Source: Adiantum capillus-veneris (lineage: Eukaryota > Streptophyta > Polypodiopsida > Polypodiales > Pteridaceae). Taken from it: a stretch of 62,000 bases of DNA. The stretch covers positions 178,862,740 to 178,924,739 of the forward strand of contig CM043944.1 of the NCBI GenBank assembly GCA_014529385.2, written 5' to 3'. The notes beneath the pieces were generated by a model that had not been told where the DNA came from, did not search any database, and was given only the letters and a program-made list of their open reading frames with translations. Of the stretch, positions 13,590 to 24,160 are shown in pieces (the stretch's first letter is position 1; each line of letters starts with the position of its first letter). Position numbers and translations under genes: made by a program.

Positions 13590-14176
13590 CCTGATAAAGT
13601 GTGTGGAACTCACAACACAATTATCAGCGGATAAATTAACAATTGCAGATGTAAGTTACCTATCGTATGTGTTTACGTCCAAAACAACACCAAGTCATTT
13701 AATGATGAAAAATGATGTTCCTTTGGAATATGAAACATAGGAGTAACCAGTATGTCACATTAAGATGAAGAGGGCATGAAAATATGCATCTCTTCACTCT
13801 TAATATAACGAGTGGTAACGCTTGTGTTTGTATGTAATACATATGATAGAAAACCTTAATCTAAAATTGTAAATTTTATAAGATATTTCTAATGGAGTGT
13901 GTGGAACGCACAACACAATCATCAGCAAACAGCTCAACAATCTCAAATGTAAATCAATTGTTGTATATATCTACGTTCAGAGTAACACCAAGTCATCTGC
14001 TGATGAACAATGCTGTTACTATAGAAATAGAAGCACAAAAATAACGAAAGTCACATTAAGATGAAGAGGGCATAAAGTATGCATCTCTGCACTCTTAAAA
14101 TGATGAACGTTAATCTTTGTGCTTCTATGTAGAATAATCAACAATGATTTAATTTAAGATTGTAAATTTTATAGGC
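13590..14176. repeat. Two-copy ~295-bp tandem repeat
   Basis: GTGTGGAAC starts at 13601 and again at 13899. AAATTTTATA ends the units at 13871 and 14164. Between these, CACATTAAGATGAAGAGGGC and ACACCAAGTCAT recur in order. The units are about 75-80 percent alike by eye. They lie in the presumed intron. Confidence 0.8.
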
Positions 14177-14181
14177 CACTC

Positions 14182-14400
14182 TAAAGTGAGAGGTGTATCA
14201 TCATGCCTACTACACTCCAAGAGTTGATCTCTAATCCTAATCCATCTCTATGGTGAGAGATATACTACTACACCATACGAGTGAGAATCTAAATTTACCC
14301 TAATCCTTCCCTGGAGTGAGTCATATGACTACACACCACGCAAAAGGAGACTGTATTCTACACACTTCTGGAGTGAGAGTCAAAACTACTGCACCACACA
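14182..14400. repeat. Short degenerate repeats of 57-68 bp
   Basis: Four loose units, each opening with a GTGAGAG or GTGAGTC word followed by ACTAC and ACACCA. They begin near 14186, 14254, 14316 and 14373. No coding potential. Confidence 0.5.
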
Positions 14401-14716
14401 AGTCTGGCACAACCCAAAAAAAAAGTTAGTATTTACTGAAAATTAAAAAAATATACCTAAAAATCATTGTAAACCGAAGGGGCTGTCGCTATCTGCTAAT
14501 CTCTCAAAAGCTCCAAGCTCTGCAAACTCCCAAAAATTCCAGAATGCTTTTGATTGAATACGGCGACGGTTGTATATATATAGACTTTTTCGATCGAAAA
14601 ATATCTCAATCGAAAACTGTTTAATATGGGTATTCGGATATTATTCAGAAATACGACGTATATTGATGTTTTATACGTATAATTTTTGTTATACGGACAT
14701 ATAAATGCAACACAGG

Positions 14717-15129
14717 TGTAATGGCTATTGCCCACACAGGAGCAATAGGCATTACAGGAATGATTACCCGCAACTACATTATATGAACATCAATGCACAG
14801 AATGACAAGAGAAGGAAGTACAAAGTACATAGACACAGAACAACCCTTGCTTCATTCATCTGTCATCCAGACACAGAGTTCAATAGTTGATTCTATGAAT
14901 ATCATAGAGATTGGTTAAGTTACATCAAAAGACAGGTATGCCCCTCCATATACAACCGCTACTCCAGTGCAGATCGGGAACGGTGCACACACTCTTGTCC
15001 CTGTCCCATGATATCCTATGAAGAATTGACGCTCCAGCCGCCGCATACCGCATGGCTCCTGACTCCTAATCCACAGTGTCCAGACCTCCGCAGAACCGCA
15101 GGACCGCATGTGCGGCTAATGCTGTAACA
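14717..15129 (-). repeat. 3' LTR of gypsy element 3
   Basis: 413 bp, TG...CA ends. It differs from the other LTR mainly by scattered substitutions and a few small indels. No clear polypurine tract is visible on its internal side, which is unusual. Confidence 0.9.
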
Positions 15130-15163
15130 CCTGGCACGCACGGTGGATCGCGCGAACCCACAA

Positions 15164-17197
15164 TCAGCCCCTCCGGTTGGAAGGTTCTGGTAGTTGCTCT
15201 GCACTCTTCTCTGGTGAAGAGGAAACATCAATATAGCCAAAGCCCCAAAAATCTGCAATATGGGCTTGATAGACCTCATCCAAAAGACGTGGATCTATCT
15301 CAACTTGTTCCGGCCAGGGAGCCCGAGGAATAAACTGCGTTGGCAAGGAGATAGATTGAGGCGGCTGAGGCAGAGGAGCAAGAGGTGTATGCAGGGGATA
15401 ATAACGAGTAAGGTGGCAATTAAGAGCATCCCAAAATGAAGGGCAAGGTGGGAGACTGAGAGAAAAAGAATGAGCTAAGGCCTCCACCCAAAAACAGACC
15501 CTAGGCCGCTCCTTACGAAATCGACGAATCATTTTTTGCAAACGAGAGACATGAGCCTGGGCTTCAACACAATCCTTTGTAGCTTGTGCCCAATCAGCAA
15601 CATCAAAACCCTCTGGAACAACACTCTTACCTCTATCAGTGTTGGATGACTCGGGTTGGTGCACCACAACCTGCTGAGCGGGTGGCTGTGCTCCCAGCTC
15701 AGCAGCCAAGCGTGTGCTCCAGCTTTGTAATTGATTATCTAAAAAAGTTCGGAGATCCTCTTGCATATCCACTACCAATGCATCCAAATCAGTCATATTG
15801 ATCATTACCTCGCCAGGGTGCGAGGTTAAGTAAGAAGCTAGGCTATGCTGCGTTCTAAACTGAAGAAGTTCTTCTTGAATAGACATGACAAACTCATCAT
15901 TAGCCCCTCTTAACCTTTGTATTTCTGCCCCTTGCTGGCGAGTAATGGACGTCAGATGTTCATTCTAAGTGTTTAACTCGTCAATACGAGTCTGCGAAGT
16001 TGCTAGCTGCGCTTCCAGCTCATTGACTTGTCCCTTTGTGGCTGGGGCTAGCTAGGCCGCACGAATAGACTCTGCTAGACGGCTCAAAAATGTGCCACAG
16101 GCCTGTAATTGGTCCGCAGGGGTCGCTGTTGCCGTAGCCTCCCAGGGTAGCGCTGCGGGGAGAATACCTCCCGTCGGGGCAGCCGCATTCGTGGTACCCG
16201 ACGTTTTTGGTTGAGCGGGGACGTCCGCAACCATAGAGCTCATTCGCAAAGGAGTTGTACTGCTAGCTCTTTCTTGCATTCGGCGGCGCCAGCGCGCCAC
16301 CGCAGAATCTTCCGCAACATGAGATGCAGTTGCTGGAGGTGCTGTCGAAAATTGCTGCTCCTCACGGCCGTGCTTGCAGCTTGCTGATCCTGCACCTGCA
16401 GTGGCCATCTCCTGGGCTCTAGAGGATACCACTATCGTCTATGGACCAAGCAATTCCACAGTACCCAACTGTTGCTGCTGTGTTTCCCTAGCTACCGGCC
16501 CCGCCAAGCTTTGTGTTTGCGACAGAGGAGGATTAGTGCCTTGGACCACCAAGCGATCATCTTCAAAGTGGAAAAGAGGACGCAGGGTGAGAGGGAACAC
16601 TTTTCTCAAGGGAAAAATCAATGTGAGCAGTTGGCCCACCTTTGTATTGGTTGGGGTACCCCTCCCCAACTGTGCCATCACTCGTTGGCACTCCACCAGC
16701 AGTCGCTCTCGGACCACTGCTGCCCAAGCTACTGGCCCAAAGTTGGCCGAGTGCAACACATTTCTAGCTCGAGTCGAAATAGTATACGTTTTGGCCTGTA
16801 GCCAAATGGCCTCGAGGAACCACCGATATGCATCCCTGGTTGCCACATCTGACAACCCTGACAGTTTATACTCCCCTTTGACCTTCAAGCCAAATTTCTG
16901 CTCGACATCTGCAGCAAGGATCACATGCGAGGCTTGCACCACGCCATCGTTGGGTAAACAGCAACATCTTGAGATTCTTTCCGCTGTCAACTGAATCTGT
17001 TGATTGTTGAGTACCACCATATCACCAGCCGCGAGTTGCTTGATCAACCTTGCTGCCTGCGGGTGCACTGGGATTCCTTGCCAGTCCAGGTTGGTGAACA
17101 CCTGCAGCCGCAAGTCTTGCAGCCATGCGTCCACTCGTCGAAGCGCAAGCTGCTGCACAGGAGTGAAAGGGACACATTGCAGAAGAGAAGCTGTCAT
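15164..17197 (-). pseudogene. Additional ORF 3' of integrase in gypsy element 3
   Basis: One frame runs from ATG 17197 to the stop at 15164, about 677 codons, broken only by three TAG codons (16439, 16052, 15965). N-terminal part: LDWQGIPVHPQAARLIKQL, GEYKLSGLSDVATRDAYRWF, FLEAIWLQAKTYTISTRARN, GRGTPTNTKVGQLLTLIFPL. The middle is Ala/Pro/Thr-rich. Near 15900-16020 there is a coiled coil (VNELEAQLATSQTRIDELNT and on). The C-terminal third has a Trp-rich globular-looking part. Same strand and order as gag-pol, between integrase and the 3' LTR, so it belongs to the element. I do not recognise it firmly. The N-terminal half recalls the 'putative plant transposon protein' family associated with Tat/Ogre-like elements. 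No signal peptide or membrane segment typical of an envelope is visible. Confidence 0.6.
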
Positions 17198-18690
17198 GGT
17201 GGCGAGGAGATGCAGGAGCAGAGAATAGAACACTAAGAGCGCACGACACACGAAGCTAGAGGACCACAATAAAAAATGTCTGCATGCAATAGTAGCCTTT
17301 CCACAATGAGTTCCCAAAATAGGGCGATCCACGGTGTCGCAACCATCATAGATCTTTTCCTGCTTCCCAAGATTGCATGCAAACGAATCCCCAATCATGA
17401 TTAAGGCGGCTTCCGGCTCTTGTACCGCAGCAAAGGGGCACTGAATCGTGGTAGGTGAAACATAATGGCGTAGTCTGAAACCATTAACCGGCACAGAAAT
17501 AACCTCCCCCCGCAAATCCGCCAAATAAAAAGAAATAGGCCCGTACGCTTGAAAAATCGAGAATGGTCCTGACCACTTAATTTAAGCTTCCCCGGCATCT
17601 TCCCGAGACGGGAATTGAAGACAAGGACTAGCTGTCCTCGAACAAATTGCCGTGCTTTCGGGCGATCCAGCCATTTTTTCCTCCTAGACTGCAGATCCTG
17701 CAGAACCGCAAAGCTCTGCAACCGCTCTTCGTCCAGTTCCTGCAAAACATCCAATCGATAAATCACGTAATCCTCCGGAAGAAGCCGATCCGCAATCAAC
17801 ATTCGCAAACTCGGAATCACATGCTCCACCGGAGTGATTGCCTCCATGCCAAATGCCAACTTAAAAGAAGTCAATCATGTTGCCACTTTGTAAGCTGTCC
17901 GATAGGCCCATAAGGCAGAAGGAAGTTTCCCATCCCAATCCGTTCTATTCATATTCACTAACTTTGTCAAAATTCAAAACAATTGTTTATTGGTTGATTC
18001 TGCTTGCCCATTCGCCTGAGGATAATAGGGAGAAGATTTCCTGTGTAATACAAAGTAAAACCTCATCATTCTCTCCATCACCTTATTCAAAAAATTACTT
18101 CCCCGATTACTAACCAGCTCAATAGGGCAGCCAATATATCTAGAGAATATATCCTTATATAAACATCCCGCCACAGAAATTGCAGTGTTATCTCTCAAAG
18201 GCCATGCCTCCACCCATTTGGTAGCGTAATCCGTAGCTGTGAAGATATACTTATTCCCTGTGTGAACTGCCACTGGTTTAAAAGGACCAACAAAATCCAA
18301 ACCCCACTTTTGGAAAGGCTCCAAGGGCAAGACTGGCTGAAAAGGCATTCTCGACCGTTTGGTAGGTTGCCCCAAACGCTGACACACATCACACTGTTGC
18401 ACATAGTTTCTCGCATCTTGAAACAATGTGGGCCACCATAATCCTGATTGGAGAACCTTCCTAGCCGTAACTAATGTTGCAAAGTGACCTCCTGCAATAC
18501 CCGTATGTAATTCCTCTAGGACTGCTTCCTGCTCTTGTGCTAGCACACATCGGAGTAACACCTCTGCCACCGTGCGATAATAGAGCTTCCCCATAATGAT
18601 CTCAAAATTCCTGCTTCTAATAGCCATACGTTTTCTCTGATGGTTGGTCAAGAAAGAAGGCATATCACCGCTGTCAACAAAATGAAACAT
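17198..18690 (-). pseudogene. Integrase of gypsy element 3
   Basis: Begins right after the RT deletion joint at about 18690. The HHCC zinc-binding domain is intact: LHTGIAGGHF and CDVCQRLG. The core follows: GLDFVGPF (first Asp), TDYATKWVEAW, then VSNRGSNF, where the second catalytic Asp of the usual VSDRG is Asn, and GQAESTNK (catalytic Glu). Two TGA stops (about 17972 and 17875) and a frameshift near 17560 follow. The C-terminal part GPFSIFQAYGPISFYLADL is read in another frame and ends before 17200. The enzyme inserts the DNA copy into the host genome. This copy is dead through the Asn and the stops. Confidence 0.8.
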
Positions 18691-20672
18691 CTAAAGCCAT
18701 CCAGAAAAGTATACATCTCATGTCCTGCTACATCATCCAAAATGGAATCCAAAAACGAGAGAGGAAAAGGATCTGGAACAGTAGCGGCATTCAATTTCCT
18801 GTAATCCACACAAATTCGGATCTGCTTATTTTTCTTTGGTACTACCACAATTGGAGAAATCCACTACGGATTATCAATAGGGGTAATAAAACCCACTTCC
18901 AACAGGCGATCAATTTCCAATTTAACTTGCTTTGCCACATTCAGATTCATCCTGTACGAATGCTGCTTCACAGGCAACGCATCCGGTTTCAGATTGATCG
19001 TATGCTGATAAAACTTAGGATCCAATCCCTGCATATCTGCATATTCCCATGCGAATACATCCTTGAACTCTGTCAGTAATTTGATCAAATCATTTATAAA
19101 ACTTTCTTCCAGCTGCTTATTAATGTATATGGGCTGCGACTCCGCTTGCTCCCCAAGAAAAACCTTCTCCAATTCATCTTCCTTAACCCTTGTAATTTTT
19201 TCCATTTGCGCCTCAAACGCCCGTTCTTTCCCCCCTGGAGTTCCTGAAGCCCCCACTGAATTCCCTTTCAGAATCAGAGAAATATCGGCAAGGTATAGAG
19301 AAACCAAATCCGTATTCGCTTTGAGAAATTGTTCCTCTTCATCCTCTTCTAATCCTTCCACCATATTAATTGTTTCTGCTATCACAGGCCATGCTGCCTG
19401 AACTGGTTGTCGGCATGTTCCCAACATCACACGCACTTTTCTTTTACCCTTCTTTACTGTAAGCATATTTGCTTCCCAATTATGTTTTACCCTCGCTTGT
19501 CGTAACCAGGGTCTCCCCAAGATAATGTGATAATCTTGATTATGATCTTCGATATTCAAAACTACTAAGGAAACAGCAAAGGACAAGCCCGCTACATCCA
19601 AAACAATGCCTCGAAGTAAACCCACTGGTTGCACTCTTCGTTGATCTGCCATGCGGACTAAAAAGGGTGCAGGCTCCCAATCACTGAGACCAAAACGCTC
19701 ACACGCTGATTGGGTGATAATGTTTACCCCCGCTCCTCCATCCAAGAGTACCTTGTCAATGTATGTGCCACGGTATCGAACTGAAAGTTCTGGAATATGG
19801 ATATCTGTGATTCTATTCGTTGTCAACGGGGCTGAATCATCATCCTCGCTTTCAACCTTCCCAATGGCGACTTCCCTCACCTCAGTGGCCATTTGTCGCA
19901 GCAATGCATTATGGATATTCGGGACTAATTTCAGCAATGAACCCAGAGGTAATTGAATTGGTGACATAAGAACCTCTTTCCAAACTAAATTCCACTCCTC
20001 CTGTTCTTTAATATCACCCTCAATTCCAGCTTTCCCTTCTTTGATTTCCAGGCCCACCGTAGCTGGCATAATCGATGGTCCTGCTGTCTTTACTGGTGGT
20101 GCGGATTGTGGCAACCAGGACACAGTCTTTTTTCGCACCTCTTCCTGAGCCGTCCAATCCGGAATTTTCACATCGGGAGTTGGGACCACATTTTTACCCG
20201 ACCGCATGATTAATGAAACCACTGGGTTAGACTCCTCCAATCCTTCAATCTGAACCATAGTCACACTCGGCTGTTTCCCTGCAGCGCGTTCCTGTTTTTT
20301 CCGATTGTACTCCATAGCTTCAGTACACTCAGATCGCCAATGACCATCCCCCAAACAGAAAAGGCATGTCTTGGGGCGATTAGGATCTCGGCCACCTCTT
20401 CCGCGGCCTCGTTCTCTCCCTTGATCCCGTCCTCCTGCTTGACCTTGCAGAGGCGGCTCTGGTGTACGAGCATGAGCCATCGCCACAACAGGCTCTTGTC
20501 CCTGCCCTATCTGTGGTTGTTGCCAGGTAGAAGAGTCCCCTCGACTCCGATGACCCCGGCCATTGAAATAACATTCCACTGTATTATGAGTATTGGTCGT
20601 GCAAATCGCACACCACTTCTGATTCATTGCACATTCCTGAGCAGCATGGCCCGGATTCTTACATTGGGTACA
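18690..20672 (-). pseudogene. Zinc knuckle, protease and truncated reverse transcriptase of gypsy element 3
   Basis: A long open frame (18864-20627, 587 codons) carries Cys/His motifs (CAICTTNTHNTVEC; CLFCLGDGHWRSEC, a standard CCHC knuckle) and an Arg/Gly-rich stretch. The retropepsin follows with VLLDGGAGVNIIT (DGG in place of DSG) and HIILGRPWLRQARV. The RT start follows (VFAWEYADMQGLDP, DRLLEVGFITPIDNP). After a TAG at 18861 the RT continues as SPIVVVPKKNKQIRICVDYR and stops being RT at FLDGF near 18695. There it jumps straight to integrase. The YxDD catalytic motif and all of RNase H are missing, a loss of roughly 1.5-2 kb judged by family length. Confidence 0.8.
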
Positions 20673-21731
20673 CTAGATTTCCTTCAGACTTTTGGCCACT
20701 GCAGCCGATTCCGTCGATCCGGAGGATACACCTTTCCCATGACGCTGGGATTTTTTCCGTGGTGTCTCTTCCGATTCTTTTCCCGAATCGTTGTTGCCTG
20801 AGTCCGAGGAATCAGATCCTGTGGATTCCGACTCCGAACTATCGCTGCCACTGTCCTGTGACTTCCGATGAGATTTCTTTCTATCTTTGTTCTTTGACTT
20901 CTTTGGATGTTCCGTATCCTCTAAAGCCTCTCCTGCTACTACAGCCCTAGCAATTATAGTATCCAGTGGAGTAGTTACCTTATCCATCGTCGCCATAGCC
21001 GTTCTGAGATCCTTGTTGAGCCCCCGTAAAAAGTAATCATTCAGTACTTCTGCTGCCGGTCTTTGTGCATGAGGTACCCTCTACAAAAGCATCTTAAATT
21101 TTGCAGCGTAATCCTCCACTGGCAATGACTTCTGCCGGAGCGTTCGAAGCTTCTTCAAATGTTGAGGGACTGTCTTTTCCGTTCGAAACCTCCGTAGAAA
21201 CGCTATGGATCCGTCAGCATACATCTGGAAATGATCATCAGGGTATTCGGACAACCATTTCGCATCTTTCCCTGAGAGTGTAGATTCAAATACTGACTGT
21301 TGATGGAGAGGAATCACCACCCCAGGATGATTCAATCCATAAGCTTTATTAAATTGGCGTAAATGTGCATCCGGGTCTTCACTCGAAAGACCTCGAAACC
21401 GACTATACTTAATGTGAGGATGAGCCATCACTGCTTGCCCAACTGTTCCTCCTCTCCCCGGAAAAAGCTGACGAGCACTAGGAGGTGGGGACAGTGGCGG
21501 AGATACTCCCGGACTGCTTACCGGAGACGGTGGTGGAGCAACATGGGTGGGTGAGAGTGAACATACGACATAAGGACATGATTGACTGCACGGAGTACGT
21601 CTCGCTCGCCGCAACCTCCTACCACGCACCGGGCTTGGTGATGGAGATACAGATTCGTCAATCTGCGGTAAAGAAAAAACAAATTCATCTGAACCGCCTC
21701 TCCTCCGACGTCTTCCTACAATTGGAACCAC
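20673..21731 (-). pseudogene. gag of gypsy element 3
   Basis: Starts about ATG 21731 with an Arg-rich and then Pro/Ser-rich N-terminus. The capsid core follows (YSRFRGLSSEDPDAHLRQF, ESTLSGKDAKWLSEYPDDHF, FLRRFRTEKTVPQHLKKLR, LPVEDYAAKFKMLL). After a TAG at 21081 it resumes with LNDYFLRGLNKDLRTAMATM and a Ser/Asp/Lys-rich acidic tail, then a TAG at 20672 followed at once by a CCHC knuckle (CTQCKNPGHAAQEC). Both stops sit where Gln would fit. The protein forms the particle and binds RNA in a working element. Confidence 0.75.
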
Positions 21732-21792
21732 AGGGTCAGGTGGACCCTACGACCTAGTGCGCATGCATATTCAGTGCAGGCCGTTCATCACG

Positions 21793-21808
21793 CATCTTGG
21801 TCGCCAGA
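21793..21808 (-). other. Primer-binding site of gypsy element 3
   Basis: Directly inside the 5' LTR, the minus strand reads TCTGGCGACCAAGATGCG. A PBS starting TGGCGACC two bases from the LTR is the expected position. I could not name the tRNA. Confidence 0.5.
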
Positions 21809-22215
21809 TGTAATGGCTATTGCCCACACAGGAGAAATAGGCATTACGGGAATGATTACCCGCAACTACATTATATGAACATCAACGCACAGAATGACAA
21901 GAGAAGGAAGTACAAAGTACACAGACACAGAACAACCCTTGCTTCATTCATCTGTCATCCAAACACAGAGTACAATAGTTGATGCCATGAATATCATAGA
22001 GATTGGTTAAGTTACATCAAAAGACAGGTATGCCCCTCCATATACAACCGCTGCTCCAGCGCAGATCGGGAACGGTGCACACATTCCTGTCCCATGATAT
22101 CCTATGAAGAATTGCTGCTCCGGCCGCCACATACCACATGGCTCCTGACTCTTGATCCGTAGTTTCCAGACCTCCGCAGAACCGCAGGACCGCATGTGCG
22201 GCTAATGCCGTAACA
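21809..22215 (-). repeat. 5' LTR of gypsy element 3
   Basis: 407 bp, near-identical to 14717-15129. TGTAATGGC at one end and GCCGTAACA at the other. Confidence 0.9.
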
Positions 22216-22513
22216 GCAGGAGAGCTCAACTACTCTTAAGGGAAAGGGAGTAAAATATTTTTTGACTTTCCAAACCAGAAATCAAGAAGACAAAAATGGT
22301 ATAGAAGAAAGAGGGACACTAAAATTGTGAAAGCATGACCTATACCATCAGTCTCCAGTAAAACACAATTCCTGATGCAGATAGATGCTAATGATTGTGT
22401 CAAGGATAAAATAACTGGCAGATATCCTTCAAATGGAAACTCAAAAATGTCTTAGACATTGAGAAAAACAAGGAAGGTTACTCCACGAAGAACATCAGGA
22501 TAAAAAACCGCTC
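22216..22513 (+). other. Spacer between element 3 and the pol part of gypsy element 1
   Basis: About 300 bp with no recognisable motif. It probably contains the second junction of the kinase-bearing segment and the end of the element 1 spacer before RT. Confidence 0.3.
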
Positions 22514-24160
22514 ATGACCAGAGTTGAGCAGAAAAAGAAATATCAAGAGTTTAAAAAAGCTCTAAAGGAGATATACACCACCGAAATGGAAACCATGGAA
22601 GAGGATGATAAGGATGTAATGCATGTTCCATCCCATTACAAAAAGTATAATCTCCAAGATCGGAAAATAATAATCGAACAACCGGTTAGGGAACTACGGA
22701 AACAAGGTGAGTCTTACGAAGGCCCTGAAAACGCTAAAAGGGTAGACTTGGCTGAACCAGGAGAAGAGCCTAGACCGGCTTACATTGCGAACGACCTAAC
22801 AGAAGAAGAAGAAAAGCTTTTGCTAAGCTTGTTAAAGGAATAACGGGATATCTTTGCTTGGTCTTACAAGGATCTCAAGGGTGTTGATCCATAACTGCCA
22901 ACATACCATACCCATGAGAGATGATGCGAAACCAAGTAGACAGAGACCATACACTTATAACAGAACATTTGCCAGGAAGATCAAAAAGAGTTTGAAAAAC
23001 TAAAGGAAGCTGAATTCATTTACGAAATTGAACACATTGATTGGGTGTCCCCAATTGTGGTAGTACCTAAGAAGAATGGGAAATTATGAGTGTGCGTTAA
23101 TCTCAAAAAAGTGAATGCATCTACCATTAGAGACAACTTCCCTCTTCCAATAACTGAGCACGTTTTACAACAAGTGGTAGGAAAAGAAGCTTATAGCTTC
23201 CTAGATGGATTTTCGGGATACAATCAACTTTTGGTTGACCCAAAAGATCAGCATAAAACTGATTTTGCAAGAGAATGGGATATATTTGCCTATCAGGTTA
23301 TGCCGTTTGGGTTAACTAACGCTCCAGCCACATTTTAGAGATTGATGAGCCATGCTTTCAAAGAGTATCTTCGGAAATTCTTGGAATTATACATGGATGA
23401 TTTATGCGTACATTCGCCAATCCGAGCTAATCATTTTGAACACCTCAAAAAGGTATTCGAGAAATGTAGACTTTACAGGATTTTCTTAAACCCTGAAAAG
23501 TGCACATTCATGGGAAGACAAGGGAAAATCCTTGGACACATAGTGTATAAAAATGGCATAGCTACTGATATTGAAAAGATTCATGTCATTGCTGATTTTC
23601 CTAAACCAACAATAGTTAAAGGGGTACAAGCCTTCATGGGACATTGTGGATATTACCGATGGTTCATCTACATGTGTGTTGTAATTGCAAAACCCATGTA
23701 TAGCTTGATTATGCACTTTGAATGGATTGAGGCATGTGAAGAAATCTTCATGAAGCTTAAGCAAGCTCTCACTTCAGCTCCAATATTGAAAGCACTCGAT
23801 TGGGATAAGGTATTCCACGTGCACCTAGATGCTTGAAACGTTGCTATTGGTTGTATACTAGACCAACCAGGAGATGGGAAAATTGATTTTCCTATTTCTT
23901 ATGCTAGCCGACGATTGAATATGGCAGAAAAGAATTACACCACTACTGAAAGAGAAGGACTAGGAATGATCTATGCCGTAAAAAAGTATAGACATTACCT
24001 ATCGGCCAACAAGTTTGTGTTCTTTGTGGACCACCAAGCTTTGTTATATTTGGTCAACAAGCCATGCAGCACAAGAAGAATAGTGAGATGGTTCATTATT
24101 CTTCTCGAATTTGATTTCACTGTGGTTGTAAAAAAAGGCACTACACATCAATGAGCAGAT
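22514..24160 (+). pseudogene. Reverse transcriptase and RNase H of gypsy element 1
   Basis: The frame opens at 22514 with an acidic pre-RT segment (LTEEEEKLLLSLLKE) and then RDIFAWSYKDLKGVDP, a motif seen just before RT in this gypsy group. RT motifs follow: [42 protein letters not shown], and ELYMDDLCVHS with the YxDD box (YMDD). GHIVYKNGIATDIEKI marks the connection domain. RNase H shows HLDA (first Asp), YASRRLNMAEKNYTTTERE and VDHQALLYL. At least eight stops interrupt (for example 22891, 23087, 23336 and 23833). PATF-stop-RL and HQ-stop-ADHL are places where the family has Gln and Arg. The element copies its RNA into DNA with these activities; this copy cannot. Confidence 0.85.

Larger units (their letters stand above)
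13122..14584 (-). promoter_or_regulatory. Promoter and probable 5'-UTR intron of the kinase-like gene
   Basis: On the minus strand a TATA box (TCTATATATATAC) lies at 14571-14584. A purine-rich leader follows and a splice-donor-like ATTTTTAG/GTATATT near 14455. A pyrimidine-rich acceptor TTTTGTCATACAG ends two bases before the ATG at 13121. This implies an intron of about 1.3 kb in the 5' UTR. The intron contains an (AG)n tract and tandem repeats listed separately. Splice sites are read by eye and untested. Confidence 0.45.
14717..22215 (-). mobile_element. Ty3/gypsy element 3, complete ends, internally deleted
   Basis: Flanked by two near-identical LTRs (14717-15129 and 21809-22215), each beginning TGTAATGGC and ending TAACA on the plus strand. 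Flanking 5-mers ACAGG (14712-14716) and GCAGG (22216-22220) match at four of five positions, as for a target-site duplication with one later change. The coding order on the minus strand is gag, zinc knuckles, protease, truncated RT, integrase, extra ORF. LTR similarity above about 93 percent by eye means it inserted more recently than the surrounding gypsy complex, which it interrupts. Confidence 0.9.

Noticed and set aside
16374-16994. 206-codon plus-strand frame
   Set aside because: Lies opposite the additional ORF of gypsy element 3, whose three TAG codons keep the same frame; the plus-strand frame has no recognisable motif.
15164-17197. Calling the additional ORF an envelope gene
   Set aside because: No signal peptide, fusion peptide or C-terminal membrane anchor seen; position alone is not enough.
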